Positions 39,477 through 48,930 of a stretch of 64,000 nt of DNA are shown piece after piece (the stretch's first letter is position 1; the number at the start of each line of letters is the position of its first letter). Origin of the DNA: JACCXG01 sp963836735 (lineage in GTDB: Bacteria > Acidobacteriota > Vicinamibacteria > Vicinamibacterales > 2-12-FULL-66-21). Under the pieces are notes generated by a model, which saw only the letters and a program-made list of their open reading frames with translations, searched no databases and was not told the origin of the DNA. The position numbers were made by a program, and so were the translations under genes. The stretch spans positions 275,818 to 339,817 of the forward strand of contig CAWIKP010000019.1 in NCBI GenBank assembly GCA_963836735.1. The letters run 5' to 3'.

Positions 39477-40139
39477 TCAGCCTGCCGGCTCGCGCTCGTC
39501 GTAGACGCGCTTGATCGTGCGCCCGCCACCGCGTCCGCCCTCGGTCTTCAACGACACCGTCAGCATCCGCGGATCGGACGACACCGAGTAGAGCTCGATC
39601 AGCTTCAGCCCGCCCTTGAACTTCTTCTCTACTCGCAGCTTCCCTTCCTCCCATTTCGTCGCCGTCTCGAACGGGACCCCGTTGATCGCGCCCGTCTCCT
39701 TGCTGCCGTCCAGCGCCAGCCGGGTGCTCACGCCCTCATCGTCGGTGACGATCAACCCTGGATCGCCCTTCACGATGATCAGCCGCGCCGGCGCGTGCAG
39801 GACGGCATCCATCGCAGCCCGCATCCGTTCCATTTCTTCGGGGTTCGGCATGCCTCCCCCGCCGCCACCGCCACTGCGGCCGCCGTAGCCCCCACCTTGC
39901 CCGCCCATGCCCCCACCGGGCCGGCCCATGCCGCCGCCGCCAGGTCCGCGACGTCCTCCGCCATCATGTCCGGCACTCTGTCCGCCCTGTCCCGGCCGAT
40001 CGCTCAGATCGGTGTTGAGCACCCAGGTGCCGGTCAGATCCGGTATGACACGGCTTTGCGCCGACACCCGGGGCGCGCTCCACGCCGCCATCGCGAGGAT
40101 GGCCAGCGCGACGATGGTTTTGCCACTGGTTCGAAACAT
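39477..40139 (-). CDS. Exported protein with Gly-rich linker, paralogue of the 27918 gene
   Basis: About 220 residues, intact frame. ATG 40139 (GGAG upstream) starts a signal peptide (TIVALAILAMAAWSAPRVSAQ); an upstream ATG at 40163 is less likely. The N-terminal motif LTGTWVLNTDLSDRP and the C-terminal ATKWEEGKLRVEKKF, LTVSLKTEGG and TIKRVYDERE match the paired protein at 27918. Between them lies a very Gly-rich linker of about 50 residues. The downstream portion RLIIVKGDPGLIVTDDEGVSTRLALDG looks like beta strands. No catalytic motif is seen; a periplasmic binding or structural role is possible but not supported. The two copies appear to be an old duplication. Confidence 0.75.
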   Translation of the reverse strand: MFRTSGKTIVALAILAMAAWSAPRVSAQSRVIPDLTGTWVLNTDLSDRPGQGGQSAGHDGGGRRGPGGGGMGRPGGGMGGQGGGYGGRSGGGGGGGMPNPEEMERMRAAMDAVLHAPARLIIVKGDPGLIVTDDEGVSTRLALDGSKETGAINGVPFETATKWEEGKLRVEKKFKGGLKLIELYSVSSDPRMLTVSLKTEGGRGGGRTIKRVYDEREPAG

Positions 40140-40281
40140 TTTGAGGACTCCGTTGCTTTCCATCGTCCGTGATCTCACCCGCCGCAAGGACGTGAAAAGA
40201 GTGTGAAGCCTCACACTTTTTTCAGAACCCTCTCACGACTCGTGCCGCCCCGGCGTCCTACCCTGCTCGACGAGGTGAGTC

Positions 40282-40842
40282 ATGACGACAGCCATTCGTT
40301 CCAGAACTCCCGGCGTTTCACTCCTTGCTCTCACTGCCCTGCTCGCAACCTCGTCTTTCGCCTGGAGCCAGCCCATGCCCGCCTGGCGCCAGTCCCTGCC
40401 ACGCCCGGTCACCGCCGTGGTCGACATGACCGGTCCGCGATTCGGCCTGACGCTGCTCAATCAGAAAAGCGTCGACACATTGCGGGACGAGAGGGACATC
40501 ACCATCCACCAGGTGATTTCACAGTTTGGCTGGCAGTTCGAGCACCGGCTTTACACCAACGACGACGGCGTCACGATGCTGACCGAGTGGATCCCGCTGC
40601 TCTCCGGCCTCGACCAGGGCGTCGCGATGCCGTCGCTGAACTGGCTGACCGGGATCCGCACGGCGAGCGGCACTGAGTTCGGGCTCGGTCCCAACATCAC
40701 GCCACTCGGCGTCGGGCTGGTGCTGGCTACGGGGGTGACGATAAAGACGGGCGCGCTGCACGTGCCGTTCAACTTCGCCGTCGCCACGTCGAAGTCGGGC
40801 GTGCGCTTCAGCGTGCTGACCGGGTTCAACGTCAGGCGCTAA
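40282..40842 (+). CDS. Exported hypothetical protein, 186 residues
   Basis: Starts at ATG 40282 with GAGGTGAG upstream and a signal peptide (GVSLLALTALLATSSFAWSQ). The mature part is beta-rich with alternating Gly and aromatic residues: TGPRFGLTLLNQKSVDTL, ISQFGWQFEHRLY, GLGPNITPLGVGLVLATG and HVPFNFAVATSKSGVRFSVLTGF. This hints at a small outer-membrane barrel or a barrel-like exported protein that ends in a polar turn (NVRR), but it lacks the usual terminal Phe. It has no family name that I recognise. Frame intact; it stands alone between two divergent or independent units. Confidence 0.7.
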   Translation: MTTAIRSRTPGVSLLALTALLATSSFAWSQPMPAWRQSLPRPVTAVVDMTGPRFGLTLLNQKSVDTLRDERDITIHQVISQFGWQFEHRLYTNDDGVTMLTEWIPLLSGLDQGVAMPSLNWLTGIRTASGTEFGLGPNITPLGVGLVLATGVTIKTGALHVPFNFAVATSKSGVRFSVLTGFNVRR

Positions 40843-40872
40843 TCGAACGGGTGATTGGTATGATCCAGGGCC

Positions 40873-42449
40873 ATGCCAATCTCGTCCCGCTCGATGATAA
40901 TCGCCGCGTTCATGGTCCTCGCTGCCAGCGTCTCGAACGCCCAGGTCAAGACTGCAAGCGGAACCGTCCGGGGCGCCTCCAGCGCCGACGGCCGTGTCCG
41001 CATCTTCAAGGGCATTCCCTATGCAGCGCCGCCGGTCGGCGATCTCCGTTGGAAGGAGCCACAGCCGGCGGCCGCGTGGGAGGGCGTCCGCGACGCGCAC
41101 CGAGTTCGGCCGGCAGTGTATGCAGGGACCGATCTTCGGCGACATCACTTTCCCGCAGCCGCCGAGCGAAGACTGCCTCACCTTGAACGTCTGGACATCC
41201 GCGGGCACACCCGATCGTCTGCCGGTCATGGTGTGGATTCACGGCGGCGGGTTCCAGGCGGGCGCCGGCCCGGAACCACGCCACGGCGGCGAGGCCTTCG
41301 TTCGCAAGGGTGTGGTCCTCGTCACCTTGAACTACCGCCTCGGCGTCTTCGGATTCCTGTCGCACCCCGATCTGACGCGCGAGTCCAGCCACAAGGCCTC
41401 GGGCAACTACGGCATGCTGGATCAGGTCGCGGCGCTCAAGTGGGTGAAAGACAACATCGCGGCATTCGGGGGCGACCCTGGCAACGTGACGATCTTCGGC
41501 GAATCGGCGGGCTCGTTTGCGGTGAGCGCGCTGATGGCCTCGCCCGTGGCGCGAGGCCTGTTCCACAAGGCGATCGGCGAGAGCGGCGCGTATTTCGGGA
41601 TCGGTCCGCTGAACCTGCAGCCGCTGCCGGCCTCCGAGCAGTCCGGGGTCAAGTTCGCGACCTCGCTCGGCGCGGACTCGATCGCCGCCCTGCGGGCGAA
41701 GCCGGCCGAGGAAGTCCTCAAGGCCGCGCTCAAGACGCAGCCCTGGTTCGCGCCGAATCTCGACGGCTACTTCCTCGCCGAGGACGTCGCGAAAACCTTT
41801 GCGGCGGGAAAGCAGGCACGCGTTCCGCTCCTCGCCGGATGGAACGCCGACGAAGTCCGGAGCGGCGTCGTGCTGGCCAAGCAGAAGGCGACCGCGCAAA
41901 GCTTCTCGGAAGAAGCGCGCAAGCGCTACGGCCAGGACGCCGATGCCATCCTCAAGGCCTATCCGGCCACCAGCGATCCCGAAGCCCTCGAATCCGCGGC
42001 CTCGCTGGCGAGCGACATGTTCATCGGCTACGGCACCTGGAAATGGATCGATATGCATGCCCGGACCGGGCAGTCTCCGGTCTACCGCTACTCGTTCGAC
42101 CGCAAGATTCCCGTGCCGGCTGATGAAAAGGTCAACGGCATGCCCGCGACGTCCAAGGACATCGGAGCACGCCACGCGGGAGAGATCGAGTACGTGTTCG
42201 GCACGCTCGACTCGCGGAAGGGCGTCCCCTGGGAACCAGATCGACCGCACCCTCTCGGATGCCATGACCAGCTATTGGGCGGCCTTCGCGCGAACCGGCG
42301 ATCCCAGCGTCAAGGGACTCCCGACCTGGCCGAAATATTCGAGCGCAAAGGGCCCGGTGCTCCACCTCGACGACATGATTCGCGCAGCGCCGGAGGCAGA
42401 GCGCGGACGCTACGAGGCACTCGATATCTACATGTCGCGACCGCGATAG
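40873..42449 (+). CDS. Type B carboxylesterase, two frame shifts
   Basis: About 525 residues, exported. ATG 40873 begins a signal peptide (MIIAAFMVLAASVSNAQ). Type B esterase motifs in order: GIPYAAPPVGDLRWKEP, EDCLTLNVWTS, the oxyanion loop VMVWIHGGGFQAGAG, the nucleophile TIFGESAGSFAVSAL, the acid region near VPLLAGWNADEVRSG and the His region FGTLDSRK. The protein changes frame near 41095 (TEFGRQCMQGP) and near 42240 (DRTLSDAMTSYW). It hydrolyses carboxylic esters of unknown identity, perhaps acylated sugars or aromatic esters. A close relative lies at 58070. A 487-bp repeat-filled gap follows. Confidence 0.87.
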
Positions 42450-42936
42450 TTGGAAGGCGTGCAGCGCGGGCCGAGGCGCCGGCTGGATTCGACCGTCGCG
42501 ATCGCCTCCGCTCCGGCGGCGGGTCCTGTCGCCGGACAGCCCCACTTGGTGCTCGGCACAAAGCGCTGTCACGGGAGTCGCCTGCGCGCCAAGCGGGGCG
42601 CCCCGTCCGGCGCCACCCACCGCCTACGCTCCGGCTCGATTGCGCATTGTGAACGGTTTCTCAGTGCCTGAACGGCTACAGACGAAATCGGTCTCCGCCG
42701 ATTACGGAGCCGGAACGTAGGCGGTGGGTGGCCGCGGACGGGGCCGCCCCGCCCGCCGCGCAGGCGCCTCTCCCGTGACCAGTGCTTTTGGCGCCGAGGA
42801 CGGGTGGGGCTGTCCGCGGACAGGACCCGCCGCCGGAGTGGAGGCGGTCCCGTGGCGCGGAAACGATCAAGGGCTGGAGCTGCAGGGCCGCGCGTTGTCG
42901 AATTCGGACTCGAAGCCGACGCTGTTGCGCAGACCC
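42450..42936. other. 487-bp gap holding a large inverted repeat
   Basis: Between the carboxylesterase stop and the converging Gfo/Idh/MocA stop. Apart from the large inverted pair at 42503-42848 I see nothing gene-like; long open frames here (for example 42569-43336 on the minus strand) are GC-rich shadow reading. Confidence 0.65.
42503..42848. repeat. Pair of about 140-bp inverted arms, convergent intergenic repeat
   Basis: Left arm 42503-42638 and right arm 42706-42848 are reverse complements with roughly 80-85 percent match by eye and a few one-base gaps. Shared strings include CTCCGGCGGCGGGTCCTGTC, GGACAGCCCCAC, TCACGGGA, GCCTGCGCG, GCCCCGTCCG and CCACCCACCGCCTACG. The loop is 67 nt (ATTGCGCATTGTGAACGGTT onward). 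No transposase or flanking target duplication is visible. It could be a MITE-like element, a large bidirectional terminator, or a structured RNA; none is shown. Confidence 0.7.
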
Positions 42937-44268
42937 CTACGTCGCGACCGGGCGATTGGTGACCTTCTCGCGCCGGCGATCGAAGAACAACACCTCGCTT
43001 TGGCGGTAGGCCTGCACACCCATGCCGATTGCCGCCATCGCCTGGTAGCCGAGCCGCGCCGGGAGGTTCGGCTCCTGGCGTGAGCGGACGCACGCGAGGA
43101 AATTGTCCATGTGCGGATGGCCGCCGCGCGGGACCGGCTGCACGTCGATCTTCAGGGTCGCCGCGCCGGCCTGCTTGGTGAACTCGTCGCGATACTCCTG
43201 ATCCGGCACGATCTCGATCTGCGTGTTGGTCAGGCTCTCGCTGTTCTGCGCGACGAAGATCGTCGCCTGGCTGCCGTGCACGACGAGCGGCGCGCCGACG
43301 CCACTCCCGACCGAGCAGGCCAGCTGCATCGTCCATTCGGGGTAATCGACGTTCATGAAAAAGGTGTCGGGGACCTCGCGGTCCTTCTGATGGTAGATGC
43401 CGCCGGACGCCGTGACGCGCGACGGGAAGTCGCCGCCGATGGTCAGCAGCAGCGGGGACACCGAGTGGTAGAAGAGGTCAGTGGCGATCCCGCCGGAATA
43501 ATCCCAGTATTTCCGCCAGCGGAAGTAGCGCTCCGGATCGAATGCGCGCTTGGGCGCGGAGCCGAGGAAGGCTTTCCAGTCGAGGGTCTTGTCGGTGGCG
43601 TCCGGGTCGATCGCATAGTTCCACTCGCCGCGCTGGTTGCGGTTGCGTCCGAAGCCGCCGGATGCCCACATCACCTCGCCGATCAAGCCGTCGGCGATGG
43701 CCTTCTTCGCCTTCCAGAAGTGGTCCATCGAGGTGTACTGACTGCCGACCTGAAGGACGCGGCCGGTGGCTTTCACGGTGTCGGCGATTTCCTTTGCCTC
43801 GTCGACCGTGTAGGTCATCGGCTTTTCGAGGTAGACGTCCTTGCCGCTGCGCAGCGCATCCATCGCCTGCGCGTGGTGCCAGTGATCCGGTGAGGCGATG
43901 ACCACGACATCCACGTCGGGTCTCGCACAGACCTCGCGGTAGTCGTGGTAGACCGAGCGTTCGTCCACGCCCGTGGCTTCGCGAGCCCGTTGCTTGCGCT
44001 TGTCCCAGATGTCGTTGACGGCGACCGCCTGGACGTCGCCGCGCTCCTTGTTGCGTTCCATCACGCGCCGGATGTGCGTATTCATCCGGCCGCCGCAGCC
44101 GATGAACCCGACGTTGATGCGGTCGTTCGCGCCGATCACGCGGCCCTTGGCCGCCACCGCCGTCTGGGCTGCGGTCCGCTCGCCGGCCGCTGCGACCGTC
44201 CCGGCGGCAGCCACGGCGCCAACCTGCCTGATGAACTCGCGCCGCGTCGTTGCATCCCGGTCTGACAT
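42937..44268 (-). CDS. Gfo/Idh/MocA oxidoreductase with Tat signal
   Basis: A 443-residue exported oxidoreductase, intact frame. ATG 44268 has GGAGGAAG upstream and starts a twin-arginine leader (TTRREFIRQVGAVAAAGTVAAA). The Rossmann motif NVGFIGCGGRMNTHIRR is followed by VQAVAVNDIWDKR, an acidic residue that favours NAD, and the family motif EKPMTYTVDEAKEIA. SGGIATDLFYHSVSPLL gives the catalytic-type His. The C-terminal part ends HMDNFLACVRSRQEPN and QAYRQSEVLFFDRR, as in other exported members. It probably oxidises a sugar ring or helps cleave a glycoside; substrate unknown. It is the second Tat-exported member in the window. It diverges from the catalase-family gene. Confidence 0.9.
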   Translation of the reverse strand: MSDRDATTRREFIRQVGAVAAAGTVAAAGERTAAQTAVAAKGRVIGANDRINVGFIGCGGRMNTHIRRVMERNKERGDVQAVAVNDIWDKRKQRAREATGVDERSVYHDYREVCARPDVDVVVIASPDHWHHAQAMDALRSGKDVYLEKPMTYTVDEAKEIADTVKATGRVLQVGSQYTSMDHFWKAKKAIADGLIGEVMWASGGFGRNRNQRGEWNYAIDPDATDKTLDWKAFLGSAPKRAFDPERYFRWRKYWDYSGGIATDLFYHSVSPLLLTIGGDFPSRVTASGGIYHQKDREVPDTFFMNVDYPEWTMQLACSVGSGVGAPLVVHGSQATIFVAQNSESLTNTQIEIVPDQEYRDEFTKQAGAATLKIDVQPVPRGGHPHMDNFLACVRSRQEPNLPARLGYQAMAAIGMGVQAYRQSEVLFFDRRREKVTNRPVAT

Positions 44269-44371
44269 CACACTTCCTCCAGTCTGGAGCGGGTCGAGAC
44301 TACCATAGGGCGGCTTGACTCGACGCGGCACTCGCACAAGACTGCCGGTTCCAGTCGTCCCTGGAGGACAT

Positions 44372-45367
44372 ATGACCAGTCGTGTACAGGACGCCCCGGC
44401 CCCGGGAGAGGCCCAGCTCACCGCCGAGTTCATCGAGTTCCTGAAGCGGGCGAGCGCGGCGCGGCCGCGCGGGAGCGCCGGCGAGGTTCTCCGGTTCAAC
44501 CAGGGACGCGCGACCGGCTGCGTGGACGCAGAGTTCACGGTGCGCGAAAACCTGCCCGACGCGCTGCGCGTGGGCCTCTTCGCGACGCCGCGAACCTATC
44601 AGGCCGTAGTCCGGTTCGCGAATGCCACCTCTGCAACCGATCGCGAGCGCGACACGCGCGGCATGGCAATCGGCGTCCTCGACGCGGCTCCCGACAACCT
44701 GACGCCTGGCCAGACCAGGCAGGACTTCGTCCTCAACAGTCATCCGGTCATGCCCGCCCAGGGCCCGAAGGAGTTCCTGGAGTTGTTGAGAGCCAACGAG
44801 GCCGGCGGCGCGAAGCGCGCACTGTACTTTGCGACCCACTTCCGCTCGACCCGCATCGTGCTCGCTTCGAGGCAGCACCACGCCTGTCACCTCGACATCC
44901 ACTACTGGAGCACGACACCGTATTCGTTCGGTGCCGGACCGGCGGTCAAGTACATGGCGCGCCCTGCGCTGGATCACGTCAGCCGGCTCCCCGATCAGGT
45001 GACCGACACCTACCTGCGCGACGCGCTTCGCGCCCATCTTGCGCAGGCCGACGCATCGTTCGACCTGATGGTCCAGTTCTACGTCGACGAGAACCGGACG
45101 CCGATCGAAGATGCGATGGTCGAGTGGACGCAGGATCGCTCGCCGTGGCAGGCTGTGGCCCGCATCCGGGTCCCGCGACAGCCTGTCGACGATGCCGCGC
45201 GGGCGGCGCGATGCGAGCAGATGGCGTTCAATCCGTGGCACGCTCGTCCGGAGCACCGTCCGCTCGGCGGCATGAACCGGGCCAGAAAAGAGATCTACCG
45301 CGCGATGAGCGAGTTCCGCCGCGCGGCCGGAACGCAGGCGCAGGGAGTGAACCGGGAGGTGAAGTAA
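44372..45367 (+). CDS. Catalase-family haem protein
   Basis: A 331-residue catalase-related protein (allene-oxide-synthase-like or small catalase-peroxidase group). ATG 44372 follows CTGGAGGA; no export signal. Family features: FNQGRATGCVDAEFTV, RTYQAVVRFANATSATDRERDTRGMAIGV (the core region normally around the distal haem pocket), QDFVLNSHPVMPAQGPKEF and NPWHARPEHRPLGGMNRARKEIY near the end, the last being the familiar W-x-P-E-H-RPLGG segment. It is shorter than true catalases, so haem-dependent hydroperoxide turnover is a fair guess. The TAA stop overlaps the ATG of the propeller gene that follows, so the two are coupled. Confidence 0.87.
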   Translation: MTSRVQDAPAPGEAQLTAEFIEFLKRASAARPRGSAGEVLRFNQGRATGCVDAEFTVRENLPDALRVGLFATPRTYQAVVRFANATSATDRERDTRGMAIGVLDAAPDNLTPGQTRQDFVLNSHPVMPAQGPKEFLELLRANEAGGAKRALYFATHFRSTRIVLASRQHHACHLDIHYWSTTPYSFGAGPAVKYMARPALDHVSRLPDQVTDTYLRDALRAHLAQADASFDLMVQFYVDENRTPIEDAMVEWTQDRSPWQAVARIRVPRQPVDDAARAARCEQMAFNPWHARPEHRPLGGMNRARKEIYRAMSEFRRAAGTQAQGVNREVK

Positions 45368-47888
45368 TGAAGATGAAGTGGACAGCCAGTGCGATCGCCA
45401 TTCTTCTCGCTGCATCGACCGACCTGGGCGTGGCGCAGCAGGCGCCGGGCGGCGCCGGGCCGCGCGAGGACGCCTACGTCAACGCATATCGGCCAAAGGT
45501 CAAGCTGAGCGACCCGAACGAGACGGATCAAGGACGATCCGGTCGGCCGCCTCGAAGCCGGCGCGAGCAGATGGGCGGTGACCTCAGTCCCGAATTCATC
45601 GCGGCCCTGACGGCCGCGGCCGATGCGCAGCGGGCGCAGGTACGGGCCGGACGGCCGCGGTGCGATCGCCGTCGGGGGCGGGCCGGCCTGGACCAACATC
45701 GGACCGTATCGATCCAACTGGATCCAGAACGGGCTGCAGGTTCAGGAATCCGACACCGGGCGAATCCGCACCTTTCTCGTGCACCCGACCAACCCGGACG
45801 TGCTCTACGTGCTGACGTCGAGCGGCGGGTTGTGGAAAACGACGAACTTCAGCGCGCCGAGACCGGGCTGGCGCGCCATGACCGACACCATCCTCAGCAC
45901 GTCGGGCGGCAGCGCCGCGTTCGGCGAGAGACCCTGACACGATCTATCTCGGGACCGGTGATCCGTTCGATCCCGGCGTCGGCGGCTTCGCGCGCCGCTC
46001 CACGAATGGCGGCGAAAGCTGGTCCAGACGCCATCAAGCTCGGCGCATCGACGATCATCCCCGACGTGAAGGTCGATACCAGCGCCGCGGCCGACATCGT
46101 CCTCGCGGGGACGAACGCCGGACTCTTCCGTTCGACTGATGGCGGCGCGACCTACTCGGCTGCCCGGTGCTGACCGGCCTGATCTGGAGTCTCGCCCGCA
46201 CCAGTGCCGGGCTGGCTTGCGGCGCGGACCGTCGGCGCCGTCAGCACGGGTCGATCATGCTGTCGACCGACAAGGGTGCCACGTGGGCGCCGATTCCGAA
46301 CGGCGGCAACGTGATCGCCGGCATCGGACGCGCCACGCTCGCGACGGCCGTCGCCGGGGATGCAGTGGTCTACGCCTTCGCCGCAAGCACCGGCAACGCG
46401 CGCGCAGAAGGATCTCTACCGCTCAATCGACGGCGGCCTGAACTGGACGGCCATCGGCCTCGGTCAGTACGTCGTCAAGCCGGGAACACCGCCGGTCACG
46501 GTCTGGGAAGGGCAAGTTCCCGGTCAACCCGAATCCCGATCAGCCGAACATGGACATCATGGCCGGCCAGGCGTTCTACAACCAGATGGTGCTGGTGGAT
46601 CCGGCCGATGCCGCGCGGAACACCGTCTACATCGGCGGGCAGCTCAGTGCGGCCAGGTCGACCGACGGCGGCGGCAACGTGGCGCATCATCAGCAACTGG
46701 CTGGCGCAGTTCAAGCTGCCCTACGTCCACGCCGATCATCACGCGGCGGCCTTTGCCAGCCTCAAGGGCGAGCCGGCGATCGATCTTCGGCACCGACGGC
46801 GGCCTGTTCATCAGCACCGACGGCGGGCGACTCCTTCAGCTCGCAGAAGAACGACGGCATCTCGTCGTATCTGATCTACGCGCTGTCCGGCAACCCGATG
46901 CATCCCGACGATGTGTTCATCGGACTGCAGGACGACGGCTCGCGCTGGCGCGTGGGAAAGTCGGGCACCTACAACCAGGTGCTCGGCGGCGATGGATTCG
47001 GCGCCGCGTGGAGCCAGGCGACTGATGACGTCGGCCTCGCCAGCGTCTATTACTCCTTCATCGTCCGGACATAATCCACGCCTCCCACGACCAGCACAAA
47101 TGGCTGATCGGCTGGAACGGGATCGCCGAGTTCTTCGATCCGGCCTCACCTACTTCAACACCGCTCTCGGCACGCCGCGCGCCTCGTCAGATCCGAAGGG
47201 CCAGACGTTCTTTCACCGGACGCGCTATCGGCTCTACCGAACCACGAACGGCGCCGAGAGCTGGACCTGCGTGATGGAGACCCCTCTCGCAACGACACCC
47301 GCCGCCGGCGCATCGTCGACATGCTCCCCGCCGGTGAACCGCCCGACACGCCGCCCCTCCGTGTCGCGCTCCGTGGCGGGTCGCACCCGATTGGCATCAG
47401 CCCGGACGACCTCGATCACTTCGGCGTGCTGGCCAACGGCGGATGGTTCTATTCGACGGTGGACGCGGGAACCACGTGGAGCAGCCGGATCCTGCCCGCG
47501 CTGCGCCGCCGGGACGTGGCCGGGATTCAACGCGACCCTTGCGTATGCCAGCAACTCGAAGCTCTACGTGGGGAACGAGGCTCCCATCGGTACACCGGTG
47601 CGCGTGATCAAGTCGCTGGACGGCGGCGCGACATGGAGCGTGGCCAGCGCCGGGCTGCCCCCGGTTCCGACGACCAAACTCGTGGTGAGTCCACGGGATC
47701 CGTCAGGCAACACGGTGTATGCCGGCACATGGCTCGGCGTGTATGAAACGACCGACGGGGGCGCATCCTGGCACCTCTACGGCAACGGGCTGCCAATGGT
47801 GGTGGTCAGCGATCTGTACATGCCGACCGATGGCAGCTATCTGCGCGTAGCCACCTACGGCCGCGGCGTCTGGGAGACGCGGTTCTAG
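45367..47888 (+). CDS. Exported BNR/sialidase-like propeller protein, broken by many frame shifts
   Basis: About 840 residues if repaired. ATG 45367 starts a signal peptide (ASAIAILLAASTDLGVAQQ). The body carries BNR/Asp-box repeats in several frames: STDGGATYS, STDKGATWA, SIDGGLNWT, SLDGGATWS and TTDGGASWH, with intervening propeller strands (RTFLVHPTNPDVLYVLTSSGGLWKTT, LVVSPRDPSGNTVYAGTWLGVYETTDGG). It ends VATYGRGVWETRF. I count at least eight frame changes (near 45535, 45570, 45650, 45930, 46020, 46165, 46420 and several between 46500 and 47530), far denser than elsewhere. Either the gene is a true pseudogene or the sequence is poor here. It is coupled to the catalase-family gene (TAATG). 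The ligand or enzyme activity is unknown. Confidence 0.65.
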
Positions 47889-47891
47889 GTT

Positions 47892-48016
47892 CCTTCCGCC
47901 TGAAGGCGGAAGCCACGAAAGGCTGATGTGCCGCGTGGCTTCCGCCTTGCTCACCCGATTTCGAGTGACTTCTGACTTCCAAATGATGTCGTGTGGCTTC
48001 CGCCTCAGGCGGAGAT
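47892..48016. repeat. REP-like palindromes, one direct, one half and one inverted copy
   Basis: CCTTCCGCCTGAAGGCGGAA with a GCCAC tail lies at 47892-47916, four bases after the propeller stop. A half copy (GTGGCTTCCGCC) follows at 47935 and a near-complete inverted copy (GTGGCTTCCGCCTCAGGCGG) at about 47993-48012. The same palindrome recurs at 48856 and 58039 and, as a variant, at 21828. Confidence 0.7.
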
Positions 48017-48045
48017 AACTCGCCGAACGCGCTATAGTCCCTCTC

Positions 48046-48846
48046 ATGCGCACTCTCCTGGCGGTCCTCTTCTTGACCGCCGTCGTTCCCCAGCAACCGC
48101 CGTCGGGCGGCTATTCCCCGGTCCAGGACGGCTATCCCCACGGTGACCCGCCCTACCTGCTGGAAAGCGGTTGGGAGCCGCTGTTGAACGGCCAGGACAT
48201 GACCGGCTGGAAGGCGTGCGACCCGAGCGCAAAGAGCGAGTGGTTCACGACGCCGGCCGTCCGCTTCGAGCCGTTCCTCGGCCCGACTCAGTTGAACGGC
48301 CGGCCGGCACCCTCCGGCGTCATTCTCAACGGTCGCACCGGGCGCACCGCGAACATCTGCACGGAGCGCTCGTTCGGCGACGTCGAGCTCTATCTCGAGT
48401 TCATGCTGGCGAAGGGCTCGAACTCGGGTGTGTATCTGCAGTCGCTCTACGAGATTCAGATCTTCGACAGCTGGGGATCGACCGGCACGCCAACGACCTC
48501 CGACGGCGGCGCCATTTACCACCAATGGATCGAGGAGCGCGGTGTCGGAGGATCGGCGCCTCTCCTGAACGCCTCGCGGCGGCCGGGCGAATGGCAGACC
48601 TACCAGGCGTGGTTCCGTGCGCCGCGGTTCGACGCGTCCGGAAAGAAGTCCGCGCCCGCGCACTTCCTCCGGGTGCTGTTCAACGGGCAGCTCGTGCAGA
48701 AGGAGGTGGACGTGGCTGGCCCGACGCGCGCGCACCTGGAAGTCCCGGAAGCCGCACAGCGTCCATTGATGATCCAGGGCGACCACGGGCCCGTCGCGCT
48801 TCGAAACATCTACGTCCGGCCACTTCGTCCGATCGTGGTGCGGTGA
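48046..48846 (+). CDS. DUF1080 family protein (3-keto-disaccharide hydrolase-like), exported
   Basis: A 266-residue intact protein with a short export signal (TLLAVLFLTAVVPQQ). The concanavalin-like DUF1080 pattern is clear: WEPLLNGQDMTGWKA, then FGDVELYLEFMLAKGSNSGVYLQSLYEIQIFDSWG and GGAIYHQWIEERGVGGSAP, ending RPLMIQGDHGPVALRNIYVRPL. The NSGVYLQ-(x)-YEIQIFDS string is the family core. Members of this family include hydrolases that split 3-keto-disaccharides made by oxidoreductases. That activity is inferred, since no catalytic residues can be assigned with certainty. It is flanked on both sides by copies of the REP palindrome. Confidence 0.88.
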   Translation: MRTLLAVLFLTAVVPQQPPSGGYSPVQDGYPHGDPPYLLESGWEPLLNGQDMTGWKACDPSAKSEWFTTPAVRFEPFLGPTQLNGRPAPSGVILNGRTGRTANICTERSFGDVELYLEFMLAKGSNSGVYLQSLYEIQIFDSWGSTGTPTTSDGGAIYHQWIEERGVGGSAPLLNASRRPGEWQTYQAWFRAPRFDASGKKSAPAHFLRVLFNGQLVQKEVDVAGPTRAHLEVPEAAQRPLMIQGDHGPVALRNIYVRPLRPIVVR

Positions 48847-48855
48847 GCCGATCGG

Positions 48856-48880
48856 CCTTCCGCCTGAAGGCGGAAGCCAC
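48856..48880 (+). repeat. REP-like palindrome copy
   Basis: CCTTCCGCCTGAAGGCGGAA with a GCCAC tail, identical to the copy at 47892-47916, ten bases after the DUF1080 stop. The 9-bp stem TTCCGCCT/AGGCGGAA makes a compact hairpin. Confidence 0.75.
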
Positions 48881-48930
48881 CAGATCGCGGTACCAAGAGG
48901 CGCGCGCGGCGACCCTGCTAGGATCATGGG

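Noticed and set aside
42569..43336. A 255-codon open frame on the minus strand through the large inverted repeat
   Set aside because: It is only translated repeat plus another frame of the Gfo/Idh/MocA gene.
45367..47888. Calling several small separate genes in the propeller region
   Set aside because: All fragments carry parts of the same Asp-box propeller in order, so one broken gene explains them better.
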